Source: an uncultured Lachnospiraceae bacterium (GTDB taxonomy: Bacteria > Bacillota_A > Clostridia > Lachnospirales > Lachnospiraceae). From it: 5,692 nucleotides of DNA. Where the stretch lies: contig CADBQK010000263.1 of NCBI GenBank assembly GCA_902796775.1, positions 1 to 5,692 of the forward strand, written 5' to 3'. A program made the position numbers and the translations under genes. Each line of letters opens with the position of its first letter. Position 1 is the stretch's first letter. Positions 1 to 5,692 of this stretch are shown in pieces. Below the pieces are notes generated by a model. The model had not been told where the DNA came from and made no database searches. It saw nothing but the letters and a program-made list of their open reading frames with translations.

Positions 1-402
1 GTAAAGCATCACTACGCCCTCATCGCTTCCGCGGTAGATCGGCAGCAGTCTGTGACGCATGACCACTCGCTGCTTCTCGCCGCGCACCCTCACCTGAATC
101 TGCCGGCACGCCGCGACGTCCTCGAAGAGGCTCTCGAAGACCTCGCCTTTGGGGTCATGGTTACCGCGGATCAAATGGATCCTGCCGTTCAGCGCGTGCA
201 CGATCTCGCCGGCGTGGGCTGTCGTGACACCTCCGAACATATCTCCAATGACAAATACATGGTCGTCCTTTGAAACCCTCGCGTTCCATCTGCGGATCAT
301 CTCGTCCTCCATCTCCTCCACGTCCCGGAATGGCCTGTGGTCAAAGGCTATGACATCCTTGTGACCGAAATGAAGATCGGCGATAAAGAATAGTTTGGGC
401 AT
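1..402 (-). CDS. Calcineurin-like metallophosphoesterase, N-terminal 134 residues (gene cut by left edge)
   Basis: The minus-strand reading frame opens at the ATG at 402-400 and stays open to the window edge, so the C-terminus is missing. The start is MPKLFFIADLHFGH, a metal-binding Asp-x-His signature (D9, H11). It continues with a Gly-Asp (D54 in VIGDMF) and Gly-Asn-His-Asp (GNHD, residues 80-83), the ordered metal-ligand motifs of the calcineurin-like phosphoesterase fold. A later histidine, H117 in VVMRH, sits where the family usually has its HYP-type motif, but here it is followed by RLLPIYRG. The final GxY/GHxH metal motif would lie beyond the edge. Relatives are short cytosolic hydrolases of about 160-200 residues acting on phosphomonoesters or phosphodiesters; the substrate cannot be told from sequence. 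A good ribosome binding site supports the start. Sampled GC is much higher than in the neighbouring large gene (40 of 60 bases at 181-240). Family assignment is firm, specific function unknown. Confidence 0.9.
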   Translation of the reverse strand, partial: MPKLFFIADLHFGHKDVIAFDHRPFRDVEEMEDEMIRRWNARVSKDDHVFVIGDMFGGVTTAHAGEIVHALNGRIHLIRGNHDPKGEVFESLFEDVAACRQIQVRVRGEKQRVVMRHRLLPIYRGSDEGVVMLY

Positions 403-408
403 CTGATT

Positions 409-416
409 CTCTCCCT
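409..416 (-). promoter_or_regulatory. Ribosome binding site of the phosphoesterase gene
   Basis: On the minus strand AGGGAGAG lies 6 bases before the ATG at 402-400 (8 bases if counted from its GGAG core). This is a normal Shine-Dalgarno distance and fixes the start codon. Confidence 0.75.
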
Positions 417-429
417 TTCCGGCATTTTT

Positions 430-463
430 GGTGCCAAGGCTGTGGTGGTGCCTGGTGGTGCCT
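430..463. repeat. Degenerate GGTGCC/GGCACC motifs at the left end of the repeat array
   Basis: This stretch leads into the first full 50-bp repeat. It contains TTGGTGCCAAGG (about 429-440) and a tandem 10-bp duplication GGTGGTGCCT at 444-453 and 454-463. The second 10-mer runs straight into GGCACCA (464-470) to complete the first full palindrome. It looks like decayed or partly duplicated palindrome halves rather than a complete repeat unit. Confidence 0.6.
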
Positions 464-527
464 GGCACCATTAAATTTCCATAAACTTTATTAACTGCCT
501 CTTTATGGTGCCAGGCACCATTAAATT

Positions 528-544
528 TTTATAAACTTTATAAA
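528..544. repeat. A/T-rich secondary palindrome within repeat copy 2
   Basis: TTTATAAACTTTATAAA has two 8-base arms around a single C. The arms are both inverted and direct repeats of each other, because TTTATAAA is self-complementary. The right-hand array repeats it up to the window edge (5678-5692), while the TTTCC-type copies keep only the inner ATAAACTTTAT or ATAAACTTTATAAA part. It could offer TATAAA-like -10 sequences on either strand, which is inference. Confidence 0.6.
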
Positions 545-551
545 CTGCTAG

Positions 552-574
552 TTTATGGTGCCAGGCACCATAAA
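552..574 (-). terminator. Perfect hairpin just after the stop of the large gene; possible transcription end
   Basis: Positions 552-574 form a perfect palindrome of 11-base arms around one central base, giving a 10-bp stem with a 3-base loop. It is the third copy of the 50-bp repeat, extended because TTTA on the left now pairs with TAAA on the right. It begins 9 bases past the TGA (586-584) of the large gene. On the minus strand it is not followed by a T-run (next bases CTAGC), so it is not a textbook intrinsic terminator. It may instead stabilise the 3' end or stop transcription weakly. On the plus strand it is followed by TTTATT. Confidence 0.4.
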
Positions 575-583
575 TTTATTGAA

Positions 584-3500
584 TCATTTCTTGATCGTTG
601 TCGACATCACAGCACTCCAGCCGGAGTAATACTTTGTGCCGCTTACCGTCCTGAATGTTTTAATACGGACGTAGTACTTTTTGCCTTTTACAAGATTACC
701 TATGGTCGTGGAGACTGTGGTGTTCTTGTCTATTCTCACAGTTTTCGCACCGGAGAATGCGCTCGACGTCGAGTACTGGATTATGTAGCCTGTCGCATTC
801 GACCTTTTCACCCACGTCAGCGCCATCTTTCTGGCAGCAGCATTAGTGACTCTTGTGAATTTCGTCTTGGTCGGCATGACTTTGATAACAATCGTCTTCT
901 TTGCCGACGTGTAGTTGGTGCTTGCGGGGGATGTAATGGTGATATTCGCATTACCGATGAACTTGGCCTTGACTGTCACCTTGCCCGCTTTGCTCACCGT
1001 GACGGCACTGTTGTCTGACTTATAAGTCGGCGTTCCGTTCTTTACCTTCGCCCCGAGGTCAAAAGATTGTGCCAGGGCGGAGTATGATTTAACAATGCTC
1101 TTGGCTGTGATGGTGTTCGGTACCTGCTTGATCGTGAAGGTTTTATTGGCAGTGCCGGAATAGTTACCAATGCCCTTGATGATTACACTTGCCGTACCTG
1201 CATTTGTGTTGTTCTTGTAAGAAACCGTGTAATCGGTTCCATTCACCAACGGAATGCTGCCGTCCTTAACAACTACGGCCTGCGTCTGCGCTCTGCCGTT
1301 GTATGTTTTGTCGGTGATTCCGGAGATTGTCAGTATACTGACGGGTTTCTTAAGCTTCGCAACTGTTCTTTCGGACCCTTCTTTGATTACTCCGCAGTTC
1401 TCGCAGTGGATTGACTCGGTTCCGGTCTGCGTATATGTCGGTGCTTTATCCGTCGTGTATTTTGAGTTCCATTTATGGCCGGTTGCGTTGATCACTGTCT
1501 GCGCCAGATCGATCTCGTTCGTCCCTGCCGCGTCGGCAAAATATTTTCCGCAGTCACTGCAAACCCAATACTCAATGTTACCCGGCAATTCACATGTTAC
1601 TGCAGTTTTTTCTACTTTTTCTAAAGCATGCGGATGCATTTGTTCCGCGTTAAAGTATATATTATTCGCATATAACAAATCCAAATTCCTCTGCCTGTTC
1701 ATGCGAATACTGTTCCATTGTTCTTGCGTTCCGCCATAATAAACATTTTTGATTGCGGCGTAGAAAAACAGATCGTCCCCTATATCAAGAACACTTGCAG
1801 GAATATATATAGTTAAGACTCCGCTATTGAAAAAAGCGGCGTCTCCTATACTTACTACACCTTCAGGAAGTATCACGGTTTTAGTTTTAAAACATTGATA
1901 GAAAGCATCTTCCGGAATTGTCTTGACTCCATTGGGAACTGAATATACGTCCGCCACTTTTCCTGTGGGATAGGAAACCAGCTCCGTAATCTGACTGTCA
2001 AATAAAACACCATCCACAGATTTATATGTCCCATTTGATTCACTTACCAGGATTTCCTTCAGTGAATCACAGTTCAAAAAGCACAAGTTTCCAATCTTGG
2101 TTACATTTTCAGGAATATAAATGCTCGTCAGTTTTTCACACCGCAAAAATGCACTATCACCAATACTGGTCACACTTTCAGGGATGTTGATTTCTGGCAG
2201 ACTGGAGCAGTCGCAAAAAGCGAGATCCTCTATCGTTTCTACACGATCAGGAATAACAATTTCAGTCAGGCTGGAACATCCATTGAAAAGCCATCTGCTT
2301 ATTCTTGTCAGAGATTGCGGAAGAGTAATGCTTCTTAAGCTGCTGCAGTTATAAAAAGCTAAATTTCCTATTTCTGTTACACTATCCGGAACACTAACTT
2401 CTGTTAAAGCGGAGCAATTGTAAAATGCTGACGATTCAATTCTCGTTATCCCATCCGGTATTCTTACACTCCTCAGGCTGGTGCAATCGCTAAATGTTTG
2501 ATATGGGATCGTCTCGGAAAACAGATTGTCTGAATAAATAATGCCGGTGACACTGGATGCTTTATAAAACACAGAGGCTCCCATGCTCACGACGCTGTCC
2601 GGTATTATAATTTCAGTCAGCCGGCTGCACCCGGAAAATGCAAGATTATCGATATATGTAACCGTATCAGGTATTGAATAGGTTGACAGTTCTTTCCCGG
2701 CAGGAAAGGCAATAAGACTCGTCATGTCTTTATTGAATAATACCCCGTCCACAGACTTGTAATTGCTGTTATTTCCATCCACGGATATTTCTGTCAGGCT
2801 GCTGCAGCCGGCGAAAGCGCCAAAACAACTGGTGACACTTTCCGGTATAAAGATTTCTGTTATACTGCTGCACCCCTCAAATGCGCCGGAGCTTATTCGG
2901 GTTATACCTTGTGAAATACATACGCTTCTCAGGCTCGTACAAGAACTGAAAGCATAATTATCAATCTCCTTCAAGCTAAGGGGAAACACTATATTTGCCA
3001 GGCTGCTGCATTCTTCGAAGGCACTCTTTCCAACATAAGTGACATTGTCAGGTATGTTCAGATCCCGTAAACTGCTGCATCCCCAAAATGCCTGGCTGTT
3101 TATAGCGGTCACGCTTTCAGGAATAGTCACATTTATCAAGGCAGAACAAGCAATGAATGTGCGTTCCTCAATTGTATCCACACCATTCGGAATGTCGATA
3201 CTGATCAAACTGCGGCATTCTTCGAAAGCGCGGCGACCTATGCCGGCTACGGTATCCGGGATCATCACACAGGTTAGTTCACTGCATCCGTAAAAAGCCT
3301 GTGCGCCGATGCTGGTCACACCATCTTCTATGAGAACTTTTTTGACAGACTCACTGTACTCATACCAAGGTGCTGATACCTGGTCAGAGTAATTCGTCAT
3401 TTCTCCGGTTCCGTCTATTTTTAGTGTGCCGTCATCATAGAGAAACCAGTTTATATTCTCACCGCATTTTCCGCTATCAATTTCTGAATTCTTATTGTGT

Positions 3501-5581
3501 TTTTTGACAATGGTTTCGTCCAGCGTTATTTGCGCTTTTCCGGCAGAATCCAAAAAGTATAACTTGCATTTTTTGCAGATCCAATACTCAATATTTCCGT
3601 CTTCCTCTTCCGTAGCTTCTTTTGCCTCAACTTTTACAAGAGAATGTTCATGACTAAGGATAGGTATTTCACAATACTCAACATGTGATGCGTCATTTTT
3701 ACAAACCCTGGTTTTTGTGCCTGCCTCAAGCTCTGTCGCCTCTTTCGTAACGACCCATTCTCCCCAGTCATGTCCGATAGCGGGAATGACCTCCTGTTCA
3801 GTAAGGATTTTCCCACAAACGGAGCACTTAATTCCTTCTGTTAAGCCGCTCTGCATACATAGAGCCGGTACTGCAGGGATCACTTCCGGCACATGAACAT
3901 GCGGCGGCTTCGAATTATCATAATTCTCTGCTGCCAGTTCCAACTGGGAATGATCAAAAACACTCAGCATAGGATTCAAGTCATACAGGTATTGGACATT
4001 GCCGTTTTCTGTATGAATGGTATAACCTGCTTCGACGGAGCCGGGATCCTCCTCAGTTGTCCCGACTAAAAACAAAAGGGCATCCGCTCCAACCGCCCCC
4101 TCATCACAGTTCGTCACATCCACAAGGTAGTTCTTCCCATCGTCCATATTGACGACATTCCACATATGCAGACCTTCTCCGGTCCCGCCGCTCATGGTGC
4201 CGGTCACTGTGATGCAGCGGATATCCCCATTGAAGTCTGTCTCATCGCACAGATATTGAAAAGCCTTTGCATATCCTTCGCACACTACATTGGTATCGGG
4301 ATCATCGTCAAAGACCCAGATTATCTGCCAGGGATTGCCGTAATCGGAGCCGCCGTCAGCTGCCTCGTAATTGTAGGAAGTAAGGTCGCAGATGTCGTTC
4401 TTATAGCCGCAGAGTTTGTCGTAGTCTGTGACAGCGCTGTATTTTGACACAATAGCCTGAGCGTTGGCCACTGATTCATGCACGGCCTGTCCGATGCTCG
4501 TATTGACTGAATATTCACCCGCGGCAAAATCCGGTGCAACGGGAAAGCTGAGCGAAATGGTCCCCGTCAGTCCAAGCCTGTATTCCCCGGCCGCGTCATC
4601 ATACACAGCCATCAGCTCATATCCGGTATCGTCTGTATCCTGCATCTTATCATACCAATAGAGCTGGTAAGGAAAATTTAGCAAAAGATTGTTAATGATC
4701 AGAGGCAGATCATAACCGGCCTTCACCAGAACAGCATTAGCGGCATCTTCCGAAATGGTTGATTCCCCGCCATCTTCTACAACGACAGCATCGACGCCGA
4801 GTTCCTCCGCCGTCCATAAAGTCTGCTCCAGTCCAAGCTCGTCCACATTGATCTCAAATACCGTTGATGACTGTTCACCTGCCGCGATCGCGGGGAGCTG
4901 TCCCGCAATGTATGAATAGATTGCGCCATTGGCTCCGCTGAGTTTGGAGCTGACGCTTCTCCTTGCCTTTTTCATGGCAGAATTGCCCGACATGCCAAAA
5001 GCATTATCAACATATGCCGCAAAGAGTTCATCCGTGCCGGCACCGCTATCGTCACCCGGCAGGACACTCTGTCCCTTCGTCCGGGCGGTAACAGTTCCGG
5101 TAAAGCCGGCAGTGGCTGACTCGCCTTCTGCTTCCTGCTCCTTAGGGGCAGTGTTTTCATCGGAAGCCGGGACGTTTTCTTCTGTCAGTCCGGCAGCAGG
5201 TTCTTCCGTCTCTTCCCGGACTTCCGGGTCTTCCTGGGCTTCGGGGTCTTCTTGGGCTTCCTGGGTTTCGGAGTCTTCCTGAGTTTCGGGATCTTCCTGG
5301 TCCTCCTCGCTTATATCAATAGTCTCTTCGGGAACTCCCTGGTCGGTATCGCCTTCCTCCGCCTGTTCAGCCTCGGCCTCAGAGGCATATTCCATTGTCC
5401 GGTCATCACCGGCATCTTCACCCGAAAGTGTTGCCGCCTCTTTGCCGGATTCATCTGCGTTCTCTGCGGGTGTCTCTTCGTGCCCCTCTGTCTCCGCAGC
5501 AATAGCCTGAACAGGAACAGTTCCGATACTCCCCGCTGCTAAAACCACTGATAATAATAATGCGATAGCGTTCTTCTTCAT
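584..5581 (-). CDS. Very large secreted BspA-type leucine-rich repeat protein with transglutaminase-like domain
   Basis: A 1665-residue exported protein. A signal peptide covers residues 1 to about 26-29 (MKK, then a hydrophobic stretch, with a VQA or IAA cleavage site). A Glu/Gln/Asp-rich acidic tract follows (about 30-155). Residues about 190-345 form an N-terminal region with no recognised fold. A transglutaminase-like domain lies at about 365-495, with catalytic-type Cys434 (VVCEGYAKA), His472 (LHMWN) and Asp488 (NYLVDVT). Three CxxC or Cys-pair modules follow (about 561-695), then about 23 LRR_5/BspA units of roughly 23 residues (about 747-1292, consensus LTEIxIPDSVTxIGxxAFxxCSS), ending in the typical YYGGTQEQWNSI. 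Two more CxxC modules (1316-1410), an MBG/Ig-like domain (about 1413-1486), a Big-like domain (about 1487-1569) and a fibronectin type III-like domain (about 1570-1665) complete it. No LPxTG motif or C-terminal membrane helix is present, so it is secreted or held non-covalently. BspA relatives act in adhesion and host or matrix binding; that role and any crosslinking or protease activity are inferred. Confidence 0.93.
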   Translation of the reverse strand: MKKNAIALLLSVVLAAGSIGTVPVQAIAAETEGHEETPAENADESGKEAATLSGEDAGDDRTMEYASEAEAEQAEEGDTDQGVPEETIDISEEDQEDPETQEDSETQEAQEDPEAQEDPEVREETEEPAAGLTEENVPASDENTAPKEQEAEGESATAGFTGTVTARTKGQSVLPGDDSGAGTDELFAAYVDNAFGMSGNSAMKKARRSVSSKLSGANGAIYSYIAGQLPAIAAGEQSSTVFEINVDELGLEQTLWTAEELGVDAVVVEDGGESTISEDAANAVLVKAGYDLPLIINNLLLNFPYQLYWYDKMQDTDDTGYELMAVYDDAAGEYRLGLTGTISLSFPVAPDFAAGEYSVNTSIGQAVHESVANAQAIVSKYSAVTDYDKLCGYKNDICDLTSYNYEAADGGSDYGNPWQIIWVFDDDPDTNVVCEGYAKAFQYLCDETDFNGDIRCITVTGTMSGGTGEGLHMWNVVNMDDGKNYLVDVTNCDEGAVGADALLFLVGTTEEDPGSVEAGYTIHTENGNVQYLYDLNPMLSVFDHSQLELAAENYDNSKPPHVHVPEVIPAVPALCMQSGLTEGIKCSVCGKILTEQEVIPAIGHDWGEWVVTKEATELEAGTKTRVCKNDASHVEYCEIPILSHEHSLVKVEAKEATEEEDGNIEYWICKKCKLYFLDSAGKAQITLDETIVKKHNKNSEIDSGKCGENINWFLYDDGTLKIDGTGEMTNYSDQVSAPWYEYSESVKKVLIEDGVTSIGAQAFYGCSELTCVMIPDTVAGIGRRAFEECRSLISIDIPNGVDTIEERTFIACSALINVTIPESVTAINSQAFWGCSSLRDLNIPDNVTYVGKSAFEECSSLANIVFPLSLKEIDNYAFSSCTSLRSVCISQGITRISSGAFEGCSSITEIFIPESVTSCFGAFAGCSSLTEISVDGNNSNYKSVDGVLFNKDMTSLIAFPAGKELSTYSIPDTVTYIDNLAFSGCSRLTEIIIPDSVVSMGASVFYKASSVTGIIYSDNLFSETIPYQTFSDCTSLRSVRIPDGITRIESSAFYNCSALTEVSVPDSVTEIGNLAFYNCSSLRSITLPQSLTRISRWLFNGCSSLTEIVIPDRVETIEDLAFCDCSSLPEINIPESVTSIGDSAFLRCEKLTSIYIPENVTKIGNLCFLNCDSLKEILVSESNGTYKSVDGVLFDSQITELVSYPTGKVADVYSVPNGVKTIPEDAFYQCFKTKTVILPEGVVSIGDAAFFNSGVLTIYIPASVLDIGDDLFFYAAIKNVYYGGTQEQWNSIRMNRQRNLDLLYANNIYFNAEQMHPHALEKVEKTAVTCELPGNIEYWVCSDCGKYFADAAGTNEIDLAQTVINATGHKWNSKYTTDKAPTYTQTGTESIHCENCGVIKEGSERTVAKLKKPVSILTISGITDKTYNGRAQTQAVVVKDGSIPLVNGTDYTVSYKNNTNAGTASVIIKGIGNYSGTANKTFTIKQVPNTITAKSIVKSYSALAQSFDLGAKVKNGTPTYKSDNSAVTVSKAGKVTVKAKFIGNANITITSPASTNYTSAKKTIVIKVMPTKTKFTRVTNAAARKMALTWVKRSNATGYIIQYSTSSAFSGAKTVRIDKNTTVSTTIGNLVKGKKYYVRIKTFRTVSGTKYYSGWSAVMSTTIKK
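1706..3343 (-). repeat. Coding tandem repeats: about 23 BspA-type leucine-rich repeat units
   Basis: Residues 747-1292 of the large protein are consecutive units of about 23 residues (69 bp) with the pattern LTEIxIPxSVTxIGxxAFxxCSS. Most units keep AF or a related pair and the Cys-Ser ending. One unit (ITEIFIPESVTSCFGAFAGCSS) is a residue short. Two longer islands carrying YKSVDGVLF interrupt the regular ladder. Units have diverged at the DNA level, which argues for an old array rather than recent slippage. The fold is expected to be a curved solenoid suited to binding. Confidence 0.88.
4097..4489 (-). other. Transglutaminase-like domain coding segment
   Basis: Residues about 365-495 match the transglutaminase core pattern. 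Cys434 lies at the start of a helix-like VVCEGYAKAFQYLC, His472 in LHMWNVVNMDDGK, and Asp488 in NYLVDVT. The order, the spacing (38 then 16 residues) and the context (HxWN followed by a YLVDVTN strand) are those of microbial secreted members of this papain-like fold, which may be crosslinkers, amidases or proteases. The triad looks intact, so activity is possible. The substrate is unknown. Confidence 0.85.
5222..5299 (-). repeat. Short coding repeats in the acidic tract (QEDPE type)
   Basis: Residues 95-120 read as repeated five- to six-residue acidic blocks of the types QEDPE, TQEDSE and TQEAQEDPEA. The DNA reflects this as reiterated TCTTCCTGGG / TTCGGG elements. This is a low-complexity, probably unstructured spacer between the signal peptide and the folded domains, and a plausible site of length variation by replication slippage. 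Confidence 0.7.
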
Positions 5582-5586
5582 GATGA

Positions 5587-5595
5587 TTCCTCTTT
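5587..5595 (-). promoter_or_regulatory. Ribosome binding site of the large secreted protein
   Basis: AAAGAGGAA on the minus strand ends its GAGG core 7 bases before the ATG at 5581-5579. It lies between the start codon and the first palindrome of the right-hand array. With the signal peptide starting at MKK, it supports this start codon. Confidence 0.8.
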
Positions 5596-5601
5596 GTTGA
5601 G

Positions 5602-5692
5602 TTTATGGTGCCAGGCACCATTAAATTTCCATAAACTTTATAAACTGCCACTTTATGGTGCCAGGCACCATTAAATTTTTATAAACTTTATA
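5602..5692. repeat. Right array of the 50-bp palindromic tandem repeats (continues beyond the window)
   Basis: TGGTGCCAGGCACCA occurs at 5606-5620 and 5656-5670, again 50 bp apart. The first copy has the TTTCC variant and the second the TTTTT variant, in the same order and orientation as copies 1 and 2 of the left array. Copy 1 right versus left differs at 3 of 50 bases, all A on the right and T on the left. The 37 visible bases of copy 2 are identical. The array is the 5' flank of the large gene, so its transcript starts in or beyond it. The true length is unknown because the window ends inside the second copy. Confidence 0.9.

Larger units (their letters stand above)
456..579. repeat. Left array of 50-bp palindromic tandem repeats (two full copies and one partial)
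   Basis: The palindrome TGGTGCC(A/T)GGCACCA occurs at 456-470, 506-520 and 556-570, exactly 50 bp apart. Each of the first two is followed by TTAAATTT, then CC or TT, then ATAAACTTTAT, (A/T)AACTGC and a short variable end before TTTA. Copy 1 (456-505) has TTTCC and a T at the palindrome centre; copy 2 (506-555) has TTTTT and centre A. Copy 3 loses one T after CACCAT and fades out near 579, five bases before the stop codon of the large gene. The whole 50-bp unit recurs with no unique spacers, so it is not a CRISPR. It resembles REP-like intergenic palindromes, but the family is not established here. Confidence 0.9.

Noticed and set aside
52..273. Open frame on the plus strand opposite the phosphoesterase
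   Set aside because: It is antisense to a frame with clear metallophosphoesterase motifs, has no family signature of its own, and has no ribosome binding site I can support.
456..579. CRISPR array
   Set aside because: The full 50-bp period is repeated, with no unique spacers between the palindromes, and no cas gene is visible.
584..900. Cell-wall sorting signal or membrane anchor at the C-terminus of the large protein
   Set aside because: The protein ends in a fibronectin-like domain and a Thr-Ile-Lys-Lys tail. There is no LPxTG, hydrophobic segment or S-layer homology motif.
1254..1739. 161-codon plus-strand open frame inside the large gene
   Set aside because: It lies fully antisense to the Ig-like and CxxC coding region. 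Its translation shows no recognisable domain, and the opposite strand explains the sequence well.
4929..5282. 117-codon plus-strand frame rich in Ser and Ala
   Set aside because: It is the mirror of the acidic Glu/Gln-rich tract; its low-complexity Ser content follows from antisense reading of GAA/GAG-type codons.
456..5692. Integron cassette with attC sites, or a transposon with terminal repeats
   Set aside because: The flanks are direct tandem arrays with simple perfect dyads. No attC-like core sites, no integrase or transposase gene and no inverted terminal repeats are present in the window.

Overview
This window looks like chromosomal DNA from an anaerobic, probably gut-associated Gram-positive bacterium. 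Its main gene encodes a very large secreted protein that combines a transglutaminase-like domain, BspA-type leucine-rich repeats, CxxC modules, and bacterial Ig-like and fibronectin-type domains. From family knowledge, this architecture is most familiar in Lachnospiraceae and related Clostridia, with Coriobacteriia as an alternative. I cannot fix the genus from the sequence alone.

Layout, left to right. Positions 1-402 hold the first 134 codons of a metallophosphoesterase gene on the minus strand, cut by the left edge. Positions 403-583 are intergenic: the phosphoesterase ribosome binding site, a degenerate stretch of GGTGCC/GGCACC motifs, and an array of 50-bp repeats centred on the palindrome TGGTGCC(A/T)GGCACCA. 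Positions 584-5581 are one minus-strand gene of 1665 codons with a signal peptide, an acidic tract, a transglutaminase-like domain with an intact Cys-His-Asp triad, CxxC modules on both sides of about 23 leucine-rich repeat units, and three C-terminal beta-sandwich-type domains. Positions 5582-5692 hold its ribosome binding site and a second array of the same 50-bp repeat, running off the right edge.

The two genes point the same way and are 181 bp apart. No functional link between them is evident: one is a small cytosolic-type hydrolase, the other a large exported protein. The most notable structural feature is that the large gene is bracketed by direct, in-phase copies of the same repeat array. 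Copies 1-2 on the left match copies 1-2 on the right at 84 of 87 compared bases. The array on the 5' side begins 20 bp upstream of the start codon, so it probably carries the leader or promoter. No transposase, integrase, CRISPR array, tRNA or rRNA was seen, and I find no convincing new multi-gene system here.
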